NCBI GenBank assembly: GCA_018666235.1
Contig: JABJAB010000044.1
Span: 124,001 to 188,000 of the forward strand
Direction of reading: 5' to 3'
Source of the DNA: Ilumatobacter sp.
Lineage (GTDB): Bacteria > Actinomycetota > Acidimicrobiia > Acidimicrobiales > Ilumatobacteraceae
DNA: 64,000 nucleotides
Position numbers and translations under genes: made by a program
In this document: in pieces, positions 7,929 through 16,287 of the stretch
How the letters are laid out: every line of letters begins with the position of its first letter
Position numbering within the stretch: the stretch's first letter is position 1
Notes under the pieces: model-generated
The model's input: the letters and a program-made list of their open reading frames with translations, nothing else
Database searches by the model: none
Told to the model about the DNA's origin: nothing

Positions 7929-8912
7929 ATGTCTGATGACGACCTCGATGATCTGATTCACGCTGCAGATCTCGACGGGCTCGTCCGGATGATCGACGAC
8001 CGGTGCGCAACCGGCGACTGGGATGGACTACTGCGGGTGCGCGATCGTGCCCGGAGCGCAGTGAAGACGGGGCGACAGCTGTGGCCGGCTGCAACGCTGG
8101 CCGAGTACCGGTTGGCGCTCCTCGCTCCACCCCACCATGTCGCTGCCGTCCTCGATGAGACCGATGGGCTATCAGGCCAGTTCACCATCGGACCGCTGAC
8201 CGAGGTTGCCGCCCAACACCACACCTGGGATGCTTTGCGCACGGAACTCAATCCGTCGCCGCGAGCAGCATTCGTTGCCCACGAGCGAGCGATTCGAGGC
8301 GAAGTCGTCGACGACGACATCGCCGACGTGCTCGACATTCCACTCGAGCTCGAAGGCTGGGAGCCGACGTACGCCGTCGCGAAGTATCGCGATAACGATG
8401 CTGACTTTCCCGCTCCGAGGCTGCCCACAAATTGGGAGGAAATCGAGACGAGCAGCGAGGCCGAACGGCTCGATGACGATGTCGAGCTCGCAGTTCAGCA
8501 GCTGGTCGAACCGTGGCTTTCCGGTTCGAACGGGACCGTCGAGGTCGTGTGCGTCGAGGGTGACGTGGGCGACGCGATCGGCGCACTGGGGCCGCACCGG
8601 GCGCGGGTCTGCGAACTCGACGTTCGCACGGCCATGGCCTGGATGGCCTGGGCAGGAGCGAGCGGAGGGGCCCACGGCCGGCGACGCGGCGCTGCGACCG
8701 GACGCTTCGGTGCGTGGTGGATGCTCGCCGCGATCGGCGACTTCATTGACGACTGGCCGGTCAACCCCGACGCGCTCGGTCAGTTCGCGAACGAACTCAA
8801 CTGGTATCGCTGGGACGCTTTCGAACCTGCACTCGGCTGGACGCTGCAGATCGCGATCGAGGACGAGTCAGAAGGTGTCGCTTGGGCGATCAGCGCCCGC
8901 GACTCCACGTAA
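7929..8912 (+). CDS. Hypothetical protein, acidic, actinobacterial type
   Basis: 327 residues, not recognised. The N-terminus is acidic (MSDDDLDDLIHAADLDGLV) and the first 110 residues look like helical repeats (alternating Leu/Ala with WDGLLRVRDRAR). A middle segment mentions WEPTYAVAKYRD; the C-terminal half has GGAHGRRRGAATGRFGAWWMLA, a Gly/Arg-rich hinge flanked by Trp. No signal peptide or membrane segment. It follows the SCO1664 gene by 55 bases on the same strand and could be a fourth member of that operon. Codon use looks like that of the neighbours. Confidence 0.62.
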   Translation: MSDDDLDDLIHAADLDGLVRMIDDRCATGDWDGLLRVRDRARSAVKTGRQLWPAATLAEYRLALLAPPHHVAAVLDETDGLSGQFTIGPLTEVAAQHHTWDALRTELNPSPRAAFVAHERAIRGEVVDDDIADVLDIPLELEGWEPTYAVAKYRDNDADFPAPRLPTNWEEIETSSEAERLDDDVELAVQQLVEPWLSGSNGTVEVVCVEGDVGDAIGALGPHRARVCELDVRTAMAWMAWAGASGGAHGRRRGAATGRFGAWWMLAAIGDFIDDWPVNPDALGQFANELNWYRWDAFEPALGWTLQIAIEDESEGVAWAISARDST

Positions 8913-8988
8913 TCGCAACGAGGGTGTGATCGCAGCCACCGGTTGATGGCAGCGACGGCCAATCCGCGGCCGCCACGGTGCGACCCGC

Positions 8989-9303
8989 TCAGACTCCGCG
9001 GGCAGAAATGACGGCCTGATCGATCGGCTCGATCATGATGCATTCGCCCGGGCATTCTTCGGCTGCATCGACGGCGGTGTCGATCTGTGAATCGGGAATG
9101 CGTGCGACGCCATTGCCCATATCGGGACCGTGGCCAGCGCCCTCACCACCATCGAAGAGAACGGTTGTACCGAAGTGTGAGGACTCTTCCTTGACAATCC
9201 AGAGCCCGTCATCGCGGGCCTGGAACACATCAGGGCAAATCTCTGAACAGATGCCGTCACCTGTGCACAGGTCTTGATCAATCCACACCATCAACTGAGC
9301 CAT
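8989..9303 (-). CDS. Ferredoxin, 3Fe-4S/4Fe-4S type
   Basis: 104 residues. DQDLCTGDGICSEICPDVF supplies three Cys (13, 19, 23) and AAEECPGECI near residue 85 supplies the rest, the layout of small actinobacterial ferredoxins that feed cytochromes P450, hydroxylases or dehydrogenases. A 30-residue Gly-rich insert with HFGTTVLFDGGEGAGHGPD separates the two halves and is longer than in minimal ferredoxins. It lies downstream of etfBA on the same strand but behind a strong terminator, so it has its own promoter. It could serve the F420-dehydrogenase-like protein or the fatty-acid hydroxylase; that is a guess. Confidence 0.82.
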   Translation of the reverse strand: MAQLMVWIDQDLCTGDGICSEICPDVFQARDDGLWIVKEESSHFGTTVLFDGGEGAGHGPDMGNGVARIPDSQIDTAVDAAEECPGECIMIEPIDQAVISARGV

Positions 9304-9331
9304 GGCCGAAAGGTTACGAGAGGCTGAGCCA

Positions 9332-9371
9332 GAAAAAGCAAAGAGCCGGACCTATCACCCAGGCCTGGCTC
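9332..9371 (-). terminator. Intrinsic terminator after etfA
   Basis: On the minus strand GAGCCAGGCC (9371-9362) pairs with GGTCCGGCTC (9352-9343) with 8 of 10 Watson-Crick pairs (the other two are G-U or mismatch), a 9-base loop, then TTTGCTTTTTC. It lies about 30 bases after the etfA stop. This is the clearest rho-independent terminator in the window. Confidence 0.72.
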
Positions 9372-9400
9372 GTCGCTCGTTCAGTTGTGAGTGCGGAACC

Positions 9401-10369
9401 TCAGCCCCGGGCCTCCAAGGCTGCGATCAAGGCGGGCATCACCTTGTGGACGTCGCCCACGATGCCGAGATCGGCGACACCGAAGATCGGCGCCTCCTTG
9501 TCCTTGTTGATCGCGATGATGTTCTTCGCGCCTTTCATGCCGACCATGTGCTGTGTGGCACCAGAGATGCCCGCAGCGATGTAGACGGTGGGCTTGACGA
9601 CCTTGCCGGTCTGGCCGACCTGGTAGCTGTAGGGAACCCAACCGGCGTCGACAATGGCCCGCGATGCGCCAGGCGCACCCTTCAGCAGCTTGGCGAGCGT
9701 CTCGACCATGTCGAACTTGTCGGCCTCGCCGAGGCCGCGTCCGCCCGAGACGACCACGGCCGCCTCGTCGAGCTTTGGACCGCTGGTCTCCTCGACGTGC
9801 ACCGCCGTGACGGTGGCTCCACCGGTCGAACCGAGATCCGGGACCGGAGCCGAAGCGAGTTCGCCAGCAGCGCCAGCGCCGCCGGCGGCCTCGAAGCTCT
9901 TCGGACGGAATGCTGCGAGGAACGGTGCCTCACCGGTGAACGTCGAGTTCACCAGCTTGCTGCCACCGAAGATCGGCGTTTGCACGGTCACCGAATCACC
10001 GTCGACGGTGATATCGGTCGAGTTGGTGAGCACGGTGCGGTCGAGCTTGACCGACAGGCGGCTCAGCACGTCGCGACCTTCGTAGTTCTGCGGGAACATG
10101 ATCAGATCGGGGACGTCGCCACCGTCGATCACTGCCTGCATTGCAGCCGAGACAGCTGCGCCCGGGAGAGCTCCGGCAAGGTCGCCGGTCTCGTAGACCT
10201 TGGCGGCGCCATGATCAGCGAGTGCAGCAACTGCACCACCGGCGACGCCTGCCACGAATGCCGTGACGGTGCCGCCCAGCGAGCGGGCCTTGGTAAGCAG
10301 TTCGAGCGAGGCCGTGGTGGCCTCGTCGCCGTTGGCCTGTGAAAAGACCCAGATGTTGTTAACAGCCAT
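9401..10369 (-). CDS. etfA: Electron transfer flavoprotein alpha subunit
   Basis: 322 residues. The C-terminal FAD domain is clear: VVSGGRGLG near residue 208, VPYSYQVGQTGKVVKP near 246, YIAAGISGATQHMVGM near 263 and IAINKDKEAPIF near 287. With EtfB it carries electrons from acyl-CoA dehydrogenases and dimethylglycine/sarcosine-type dehydrogenases to ETF:quinone oxidoreductase. A TGAGGAG ribosome binding site sits 9 bases before the ATG. It follows etfB by 12 bases in one operon. The acyl-CoA dehydrogenase at 56837 is a likely electron donor. Confidence 0.96.
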   Translation of the reverse strand: MAVNNIWVFSQANGDEATTASLELLTKARSLGGTVTAFVAGVAGGAVAALADHGAAKVYETGDLAGALPGAAVSAAMQAVIDGGDVPDLIMFPQNYEGRDVLSRLSVKLDRTVLTNSTDITVDGDSVTVQTPIFGGSKLVNSTFTGEAPFLAAFRPKSFEAAGGAGAAGELASAPVPDLGSTGGATVTAVHVEETSGPKLDEAAVVVSGGRGLGEADKFDMVETLAKLLKGAPGASRAIVDAGWVPYSYQVGQTGKVVKPTVYIAAGISGATQHMVGMKGAKNIIAINKDKEAPIFGVADLGIVGDVHKVMPALIAALEARG

Positions 10370-10381
10370 GATTCAGACTCC

Positions 10382-11149
10382 TCAGATGACCTTCAGGTTG
10401 TCGAGGAAGTCGACAATCTTGTTGAACGTTTCGCCGTCGTCTTCGATGATCTCGCCGGCCTCGCGGGCGGGCGCATCTTCGACGGAGCTGATCGACTGTG
10501 CCCACGACACCGACTCGACGCCGAGGTCGGCGGCAGTGACGGTCTCGACCGGCTTGCTCTTGGCAGCCATGATGCCCTTGAAGCTCGGGTAGCGCGGCTC
10601 GACGACACCAGCGGTGACGGAGACCACGGCGGGGAGCGAACAGCTGACCTCGTCGTAACCGGCTTCGGTTTGACGATCGACCTTGACGGTGCTGCCGTCG
10701 ACCGCAATGGTCTTGGCAAAGCCGACCGACGGCAGTCCGAGGACTTCCGCCATCTGCTCGGGCACGGTGCCCGTGTAGCCGTCGGAAGACTCGGTACCAG
10801 CGATGATCAGGTCGTAGTCACCCGCCTTGCCGACGGCGCCCGCAAGCACCTTGGCCGTGGTGAGCGCATCAGCACCGGCCAGCGCCGGATCAGAGACGAG
10901 CACGGCCTTCTCGGCGCCCATGGCGAGGGCGGTACGCAGACCGGACACCTCATCATTCGGGGCCATCGAGACCAGGGTGACAGAGCCTTCGCCAGCGGTG
11001 TTAACGAGCTGGAGCGCCATTTCGACGCCGTAGCTGTCCGACTCATCAAGGATGAGTTTCCCGTCTCGCTTCAGCGTGTTGGTCGAGGGATCCAGCTCAC
11101 CCGGCAGTGCCGGATCAGGGATCTGTTTCACACAGACGATCACGTTCAT
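10382..11149 (-). CDS. etfB: Electron transfer flavoprotein beta subunit
   Basis: 255 residues starting MNVIVCVKQIPDP, the typical EtfB opening. ESDSYGVEMALQL and the AMP-binding region AGTESSDGYTGTVPEQMAE are present, as are VDRQTEAGYDEV and the C-terminal helix. ATG 11149 is preferred over the in-frame ATG at 11158 because homologues begin at this MNVIV. First gene of the etfBA operon. A near-palindrome related to the TetR-type operator found elsewhere (GTTACC-N4-GGTCAAC, 11161-11177) lies just before the start, so lipid-responsive control is possible. Confidence 0.95.
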   Translation of the reverse strand: MNVIVCVKQIPDPALPGELDPSTNTLKRDGKLILDESDSYGVEMALQLVNTAGEGSVTLVSMAPNDEVSGLRTALAMGAEKAVLVSDPALAGADALTTAKVLAGAVGKAGDYDLIIAGTESSDGYTGTVPEQMAEVLGLPSVGFAKTIAVDGSTVKVDRQTEAGYDEVSCSLPAVVSVTAGVVEPRYPSFKGIMAAKSKPVETVTAADLGVESVSWAQSISSVEDAPAREAGEIIEDDGETFNKIVDFLDNLKVI

Positions 11150-11160
11150 AAGGCTCATAA

Positions 11161-11177
11161 GTTACCGCCGGGTCAAC
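11161..11177. promoter_or_regulatory. Degenerate copy of the GTTACC-N4-GGTAAC operator upstream of etfB
   Basis: GTTACC-GCCG-GGTCAAC differs from the operators at 43369 and 60182 by one extra base in the right arm. It is 12 bases upstream of the etfB ATG. Whether the same TetR regulator can bind with the insertion is unknown. Confidence 0.28.
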
Positions 11178-11208
11178 TAGCTCACAAAGCGGGAAACCAA
11201 GTTCACCG

Positions 11209-11234
11209 GCGATGTGTCCCGGATGACACATCGC
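11209..11234. promoter_or_regulatory. Perfect 10-bp inverted repeat in divergent etfB / lipid-kinase region
   Basis: GCGATGTGTC (11209-11218) and GACACATCGC (11225-11234) form a perfect 10-bp stem around CCGGAT. It lies between two divergent genes, so an operator is more likely than a terminator. No U tract on either side. Confidence 0.4.
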
Positions 11235-11349
11235 CCTTCCCGTTTCACCCCCGTGAAGATGGGGCAGGCGAGACCAGGCCGGCCGACGCGATGTCGCCTG
11301 CCAGAAACCCCGGCCGGGTACCGTGGGGGTCCTTGGTGGTGGTGCTGCG

Positions 11350-12291
11350 GTGAAAGTTCTTCTGATCGTGAATTCGTTCGCGTCGTCGGTGACCGCACGC
11401 AACACCGTCGTCGTCCACCGCCGACTGAGCCAGGGCCACGATGTCGAGATCGTCGAGACCAATCGACGCGGCCACGCGACACGTTTTGCCCACGACGCCG
11501 CCCGACGTGGCGTTGACGTGGTGATCGGGTACGGCGGCGACGGCACTCTCAACGAGGTCGCCACCGGCATTGCGGGCACCGACACAGCGCTCGGCGTGCT
11601 TCCTGGAGGCTCCACCAACGTGTTCGCACGCACGCTCGGTCTGCCGAACGATCCACTCGAGGCTGTCGAGTTTCTGGCACGCGGCATCGACGCCGCTGAT
11701 TTCCGACCGATTGGTCTCGGCCAGGTGAACGGGCGGTACTTCTGCTTCCACACCGGCATCGGGTACGACGCGGCCGTGGTTCAACAGGTCGAGCGGCGCG
11801 GTTCGCTGAAACGCTGGCTCGGCCACCCCCTCTTCATCTACGCGGGCCTCTCCACCTGGCTCACGGGCTACGACCGCAAGCATCCGCACTTCAGCATCGA
11901 CGGCGACGGCACGTCAACGGCGGGCGGCAAGGTCGACGACGGCTATTTCACGATCGTCCTCAACACCAACCCGTACACCTACTTGGGCAACCGTCCGCTC
12001 GACCTTTCCCCCGCCGCCACGCTCGACCGGGGCCTTGTCGTCATCACCTTCCGCACGATGCGCGCGACGGCGATCCTCAGTTCACTGGCCGGCGCGCTGA
12101 AGGGTGGCGGAGTCAGCCCCGCCGACCACCTCGACATTCGTACCGACGTCACCCACTTCGTCGCCGAACATCCGACACCGTTCCCCTATCAGGTCGACGG
12201 CGATGCGCTCGGCGAGACCTCACGGCTCGAGTTCGTGCACGTGCCCAATGCGGTCAAGCTGGTGTTTCCCACCGGACCTCAGCCGGGCTGA
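11350..12291 (+). CDS. Diacylglycerol/sphingosine kinase-family lipid kinase
   Basis: 313 residues of the DAGK catalytic family (YegS/DgkB-like). VIGYGGDGTLNEVATGI near residue 60 is the nucleotide-binding GGDGT motif, followed by LGVLPGGSTNVFARTLGLP (the GTxNDxAR-like loop), and the C-terminal beta-sandwich ends with VDGD. It phosphorylates a diacylglycerol-like lipid at the membrane. GTG 11350 leads straight into VKVLLIVNSFAS, the expected first strand; an in-frame GTG at 11323 is an alternative. Its 3' end overlaps the convergent phosphodiesterase gene by 38 bases. Confidence 0.83.
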   Translation: MKVLLIVNSFASSVTARNTVVVHRRLSQGHDVEIVETNRRGHATRFAHDAARRGVDVVIGYGGDGTLNEVATGIAGTDTALGVLPGGSTNVFARTLGLPNDPLEAVEFLARGIDAADFRPIGLGQVNGRYFCFHTGIGYDAAVVQQVERRGSLKRWLGHPLFIYAGLSTWLTGYDRKHPHFSIDGDGTSTAGGKVDDGYFTIVLNTNPYTYLGNRPLDLSPAATLDRGLVVITFRTMRATAILSSLAGALKGGGVSPADHLDIRTDVTHFVAEHPTPFPYQVDGDALGETSRLEFVHVPNAVKLVFPTGPQPG

Positions 12292-12940
12292 TCCGCCGCC
12301 CGAGTGCGGTGAGGGCGATGTCCGGCACATCGGTGCATGCCCCGTCCACGCCCCACTCGGCTAACTCCTTGAGTCGGTCCGGGTCGTTGCAGGTCCACGT
12401 GTTGATCGCCAGTCCCGCGGCGTGGCATGCCGCGACCGTCTCTGCGGTGACCGACTCCTCATCAGGATGCACGGCAACGTGGCCTGCCGAAGCGGTCTGC
12501 TCAATGACATCGGCAGTTGCTTCCATCACCAGATAGGCCGTTGCGATATCCGGTGCGGCTGCGCGGCACCGTTCGATCGTGTCCCAATCGAAGGACGAGA
12601 TGATCCAGCGATCGATCGATCCGTGCAGCCGCATCTCGGCAATGGTCGGCTCGACGACTGCTCCACTCGGGTCATGACCCGGCTCGTCGGCAGAATTCTT
12701 GATCTCGACGTTCACCAGCATGTCCCCGCAGACCGCCAGCACCTCGCGCAGCTCGGGATACCCCGCAAGGTCGCCTGACGCAGTCGGCAACGGGTCGTGC
12801 TTGACGAGCAGCCGCCCATCTGGCGCCAGCCGAACGTCCAGCTCGACACCATCGGCACCCATGGCATCAGCCAGCACAAAGGCCTGCACAGTGTTCTCTG
12901 CAGCGGCGACAGATGCGCCTCGGTGTCCGATCACGAGCAT
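12254..12940 (-). CDS. Glycerophosphodiester phosphodiesterase
   Basis: 228 residues of the GDPD family, TIM-barrel fold. MLVIGHRGASVAAAENT carries the first catalytic His and Glu; GVELDVRLAPDGRLLVKHD carries the Glu-x-Asp metal ligands and the second His. VNVEIKN and the late TWTCNDPD match the family. It hydrolyses glycerophosphodiesters to sn-glycerol-3-phosphate and an alcohol. No signal peptide, so cytoplasmic. ATG 12940 is used; the ORF extends only to a TTG two codons upstream. Tail-to-tail overlap with the lipid kinase is 38 bases, without a terminator between them. Confidence 0.87.
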   Translation of the reverse strand: MLVIGHRGASVAAAENTVQAFVLADAMGADGVELDVRLAPDGRLLVKHDPLPTASGDLAGYPELREVLAVCGDMLVNVEIKNSADEPGHDPSGAVVEPTIAEMRLHGSIDRWIISSFDWDTIERCRAAAPDIATAYLVMEATADVIEQTASAGHVAVHPDEESVTAETVAACHAAGLAINTWTCNDPDRLKELAEWGVDGACTDVPDIALTALGRRISPAEVRWETPA

Positions 12941-13030
12941 CCCCAAGTATGGCCGCGCCCGCGGAGCAGCGCCCCCTCAGCACGCGCGAGCACACGACGT
13001 CAAGGGGGCGCGCGTCACACACATCACCTC

Positions 13031-13059
13031 TTGTGTCACCAACGGGTTGCGCCTACGGT
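13031..13059 (+). promoter_or_regulatory. Putative whiB promoter
   Basis: TTGTGT (13031-13036), 17-base spacer, TACGGT (13054-13059). This would give a 5' leader of about 85-90 bases before the GTG at 13154. The -35 box sits in a GTGT/CACAC-rich stretch (13012-13040) that could hold regulator sites. The rest of 12941-13030 shows nothing definite. Confidence 0.42.
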
Positions 13060-13153
13060 GACGGCGCCGAGCGGGCGGCAACCCTCACACCCACCATCTG
13101 CGCTGTCTCAACCCGTCATCACAGCGCCCTGACAACCTCCTTGGAGCACACCC

Positions 13154-13459
13154 GTGACGATCCTTGCGTCCAGCATCACCTTGGGAGCCGCTCCGGCAGA
13201 TTGGCGCGACGACGCGCTCTGCCGTGACACCGACCCGGAACTTTTCTTCCCCGTCGGAACCACCGGAAATGCACTGGTCCAGATCGACAACGCCAAGGAA
13301 GTGTGCGGCGAGTGCACCTCGTCGCAGGGATGCCTCGACTTCGCGCTCGACACCAACCAGGACTCCGGTATCTGGGGCGGCCTCACCGAAGAAGAGCGTC
13401 GGGTCATCCGCCGCAAGCGCGTCGCTGCCGCTCGCGCCGCACGCTCCGCCGCGAGCTGA
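13154..13459 (+). CDS. whiB1: WhiB-family iron-sulfur transcription factor, WhiB1-like
   Basis: 101 residues with the four cluster-binding cysteines Cys23, Cys51, Cys54 and Cys60; the spacing (28, 3, 6) is identical to Mycobacterium tuberculosis WhiB1, whose cysteines are 9, 37, 40 and 46. The GIWGG turn and the basic C-terminal tail RRKRVAAARAARS follow. Such proteins hold a 4Fe-4S cluster, bind the primary sigma factor and respond to NO and O2. GTG 13154 has TTGGAG 8 bases upstream. It is convergent with a PdtaS-like kinase, the same pairing as Rv3219/Rv3220c, which supports the WhiB1 name. Confidence 0.9.
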   Translation: MTILASSITLGAAPADWRDDALCRDTDPELFFPVGTTGNALVQIDNAKEVCGECTSSQGCLDFALDTNQDSGIWGGLTEEERRVIRRKRVAAARAARSAAS

Positions 13460-13468
13460 ACCCTTTCA

Positions 13469-13494
13469 TCTGGCTGCGGCCGGCTGGCCCCAGA
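13469..13494. terminator. Possible hairpin between convergent whiB1 and pdtaS
   Basis: TCTGG...CCAGA arms with an inner GGCC/GGCC pairing can fold into a GC-rich stem in the 45-base gap between the two stops. No U tract; weak evidence. Confidence 0.3.
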
Positions 13495-13504
13495 TCAGCG
13501 CGAG

Positions 13505-15004
13505 TCAAACAACCGTCGGGACGCTGAGTTCGACAACGGTGCCGTGCTGATGGCTGGAGGCGTCGCCCAACTTGGCATCATCAAGATCCTGGGTTCGAGC
13601 CGGGCGCATGTCGATCGTCCCGTTGAGTTCGGTCGTCACCAATGTCCGCACGATAGACAGGCCCAGACCCGTACTGGCGTCGAGGTCAAAGCCCGGAGCG
13701 ACACCGCGGCCGTTGTCGATGACGCGGACGTCGAGTCGGTGCTGATTCTGGGTGAGCGCCACCGACACCTGCCCACCGGCACTTCCTTCGGGGAATCCAT
13801 GGTCGACGGCGTTCTGCAACAGCTCGGTGAGCACGACAGAAAGCGGCGTTGCCGTGTTGGCCGGGATCCGTCCGCCGTCACCCGTGACCGTGAAACGGAC
13901 GGGGCGGTCGGGCGACTGGAGGCCCTCTTCGGCCAGTCGGAGCAGCGGACGAACGATCTCGATGAACGCGATATCTTCGCCGGGCTCACGAGAAAGCGAC
14001 TCGTGGACCAGAGCAATAGTGCGGATCCGTCGCACCGATTCCTGCACGGCCGCCTTCGCTTCCGGATTGGTCAGACGGCGCGCCTGCAGCCGCAGCAATG
14101 ACGAGATGGTCTGCAGGTTGTTCTTCACCCGATGGTGAATTTCGCGAATGGTCGCATCCTTCGACAGCAAGAGACGGTCGCGCTTCCGCAGTTCGGTGAC
14201 GTCGCGCATCAGCATCAGACCGCCCACGACAACCGGACCGGATTCTGTGTCGTGAACGAGTGGGACACATCGGCTGAGCAGCGTGACGTCGGCGCCTTGC
14301 TCAAACTCCTCAACAACCGGCTCGAGGCGCTCGAATGCCTGGCGAACCGGGCCGTCGTGGAAACCGAGTTCGGCGAGGCGCATCCCCACCGGGTTGGCCT
14401 GAATCCCAACGCGGTGCAGCGCCGAGTTGGCGTTGGGCGAAACATAGGTGACCGTGCCATCGGCGTCGAGGCTGAGCACACCGTCGCCCACGCGCGGCGC
14501 CGCACTGGAGTCGGCCACGCGGCCGGCGAACGGGAACGTCCCGGTCTGGATCATGACAACGAACTTGTCGAAGATCTCCTTGTACGACCGTTCCAGCTCA
14601 CCGAGGGTTCGCCCAGATCGGACTTCCCATTCTTTGCTGAGGATCGCAATGACTCGGCCGTTGCGAGCGACCGGAATCGCCATCATTCGCGTCCGGGCTC
14701 CGTCATCAGGCGTATCGAGATCGGCTTCGATGATCGTGTTCTCATCGGCCGCTTGCGACAGGACGGCGGCACCCCACTGCGCCCACGTACCGATGTAGTC
14801 GGTGACGTACATGGTTTGGTTCGTCGCGGGGCGGACTTGATCGACCACGACCCACTTCGCGTCGGTCGAACGGACATACAGCAGCAGGTCGGCAAAGCAC
14901 AGATCGGCGAGGAACGCCCATTCGGCGCCGAGCCGATGTAAATGATCAATGTCGTCTTGATCGAGCGACGAATGCTGCCGTGACAGGTCGGCCATAGAGG
15001 TCAT
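13505..15004 (-). CDS. pdtaS: PdtaS-like sensor histidine kinase (GAF-PAS-HisKA_2)
   Basis: 499 residues without membrane segments. An N-terminal GAF-like domain (about 30-150) with AEWAFLADLCFADLLLYV is followed by a PAS domain (about 170-280, DADGTVTYVSPNANSALHRVG), a HisKA_2 dimerisation box EIHHRVKNNLQTISSLLRLQ with the phospho-accepting His near 290, and an HATPase domain with ELLQNAVDHGF, DNGRGV and GLGLSIVRTL. This is the layout of mycobacterial PdtaS, which phosphorylates the ANTAR RNA-binding regulator PdtaR; no pdtaR is in the window. ATG 15004 (MTSMADLS) matches the homologue start; an upstream in-frame start at 15046 is possible. Convergent with whiB1 as in mycobacteria. Confidence 0.87.
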   Translation of the reverse strand: MTSMADLSRQHSSLDQDDIDHLHRLGAEWAFLADLCFADLLLYVRSTDAKWVVVDQVRPATNQTMYVTDYIGTWAQWGAAVLSQAADENTIIEADLDTPDDGARTRMMAIPVARNGRVIAILSKEWEVRSGRTLGELERSYKEIFDKFVVMIQTGTFPFAGRVADSSAAPRVGDGVLSLDADGTVTYVSPNANSALHRVGIQANPVGMRLAELGFHDGPVRQAFERLEPVVEEFEQGADVTLLSRCVPLVHDTESGPVVVGGLMLMRDVTELRKRDRLLLSKDATIREIHHRVKNNLQTISSLLRLQARRLTNPEAKAAVQESVRRIRTIALVHESLSREPGEDIAFIEIVRPLLRLAEEGLQSPDRPVRFTVTGDGGRIPANTATPLSVVLTELLQNAVDHGFPEGSAGGQVSVALTQNQHRLDVRVIDNGRGVAPGFDLDASTGLGLSIVRTLVTTELNGTIDMRPARTQDLDDAKLGDASSHQHGTVVELSVPTVV

Positions 15005-15107
15005 CGCTGCTGATTCTGCCGCATCGGAGACTGCAGGATGCGCCATACCCGCAGTTCGTACCGAGCAGGGTGGACCGCAACGGTTTCACCGACCGGTTCG
15101 ACAGGTC

Positions 15108-16277
15108 TCAGATCTCGGTCAAGTCGACGCGCAAGCGATCGACGAGTCCGCCTAATCCAGCAATGTCGTGGATGTCTCCAGCGAGCCACGGCACGTCGAG
15201 CATCACCGGCGAAAGCGAAGCCAACTCCGCGCGTCGCTCTGTCTCGCGGGCAGCAACCAATGCAACATCGTCGAAGCGTTCCGCCAATTGGGTCAGCACC
15301 GTGTCGACCACTGCGACCGGCGCATCATCGAGTTGCGCGGCGAGTGACTCAGCGAGCTTACGTCCAGACCGGTAGCGCAGCGCCTCGGCGCTGTCGGCAG
15401 CAGCGGCGCCCGCCAACTCGTTTGGGAGCACTCGGTTGGCCACGATTGCACCAAGGGTCATGTTCCGCTTCAGCAGCTCTTGGGCCAGGAATCGCGCCTC
15501 GTGACTGGGCGCCGTCTCCAGGGTCGTCACGACAACGAAGGCCGTGCGCGCGTCTGCGAGGAGCGCTTCCACTGACCGCGCGCGTTTGACAAACCCGCTC
15601 TCCATGGCCTGGAACAGGACAAAAAATTCGGCGATGTCCTGCAGGAACCGTGAGCCGAGCACACGGTCGGCCACTTGATAGAAGGGCTTCGACGCCACCG
15701 TGAACAGGCGCGACCGGTAGGGCACCGTCAGCCACCGCAGCAGTCGGCTCCCGAAAAAGTCGACCATGCGACCGGGCGCATCAAGAATGGACAGTGCATT
15801 GCGCGACGGTGGGGTATCGACGATGACGAGGTCGAACTCGCCGGTTGCGTGCAGGTCGTGCAGTTGCTCCATCGCGAGGTAGTCGTGACTGTGGACGAAT
15901 CGGCTGGTGATGTTCTGGTACAGCGGGTTGGCCAGCACTGCGTCGCGCACTTCATCATCAGGCGCGTGGCGACGAATCAGTTCGTCCCACCCTGCTTTCG
16001 TGTCGAGCATTGCCACCCACAGTTGACCGCGAACCTTCACCCCTGCCTGCTTGAACACCGCCGGCTTGATCCGGACCGGCGTGTTGCCGACTTCTTCGAG
16101 CCCCAGCGCCGTCGCTAGTCGGCGGGCCGGGTCAACGGTGAGGACGAGGATCTTGCCCTTCTGACGTTGTGCAGCAGCGATACCCATGGCGGCGGCGATT
16201 GTCGTCTTGCCCACACCGCCCGAACCAGCAACGAGCACCATCTCGCGGCTGGCGAGCAGATTGTCGAGGTCACTCAT
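15108..16277 (-). CDS. ArsA/Get3-family ATPase, second of pair
   Basis: 389 residues. P-loop GSGGVGKTT near residue 18, TVDPARRLATALG (switch region of the ArsA family) near 48, and VIVDTPPSRNAL near 152 define an ArsA/Get3-like P-loop ATPase. There is no tandem duplication within the chain and no arsenite-binding Cys triad, so arsenite pumping is unlikely. It lies 10 bases downstream of another ArsA-like gene; actinobacteria such as mycobacteria carry the same pair (Rv3679/Rv3680), thought to act together. Residues around 165-235 are hydrophobic and Phe-rich and could form a membrane-protein or lipid-binding groove. Confidence 0.86.
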   Translation of the reverse strand: MSDLDNLLASREMVLVAGSGGVGKTTIAAAMGIAAAQRQKGKILVLTVDPARRLATALGLEEVGNTPVRIKPAVFKQAGVKVRGQLWVAMLDTKAGWDELIRRHAPDDEVRDAVLANPLYQNITSRFVHSHDYLAMEQLHDLHATGEFDLVIVDTPPSRNALSILDAPGRMVDFFGSRLLRWLTVPYRSRLFTVASKPFYQVADRVLGSRFLQDIAEFFVLFQAMESGFVKRARSVEALLADARTAFVVVTTLETAPSHEARFLAQELLKRNMTLGAIVANRVLPNELAGAAAADSAEALRYRSGRKLAESLAAQLDDAPVAVVDTVLTQLAERFDDVALVAARETERRAELASLSPVMLDVPWLAGDIHDIAGLGGLVDRLRVDLTEI

Positions 16278-16287
16278 CGCACACCGA

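Noticed and set aside
12998..13045. CRP-like site upstream of whiB1
   Set aside because: Only half-sites (CACACA, TGTGTCAC) are visible; no TGTGA-N6-TCACA palindrome with correct spacing.
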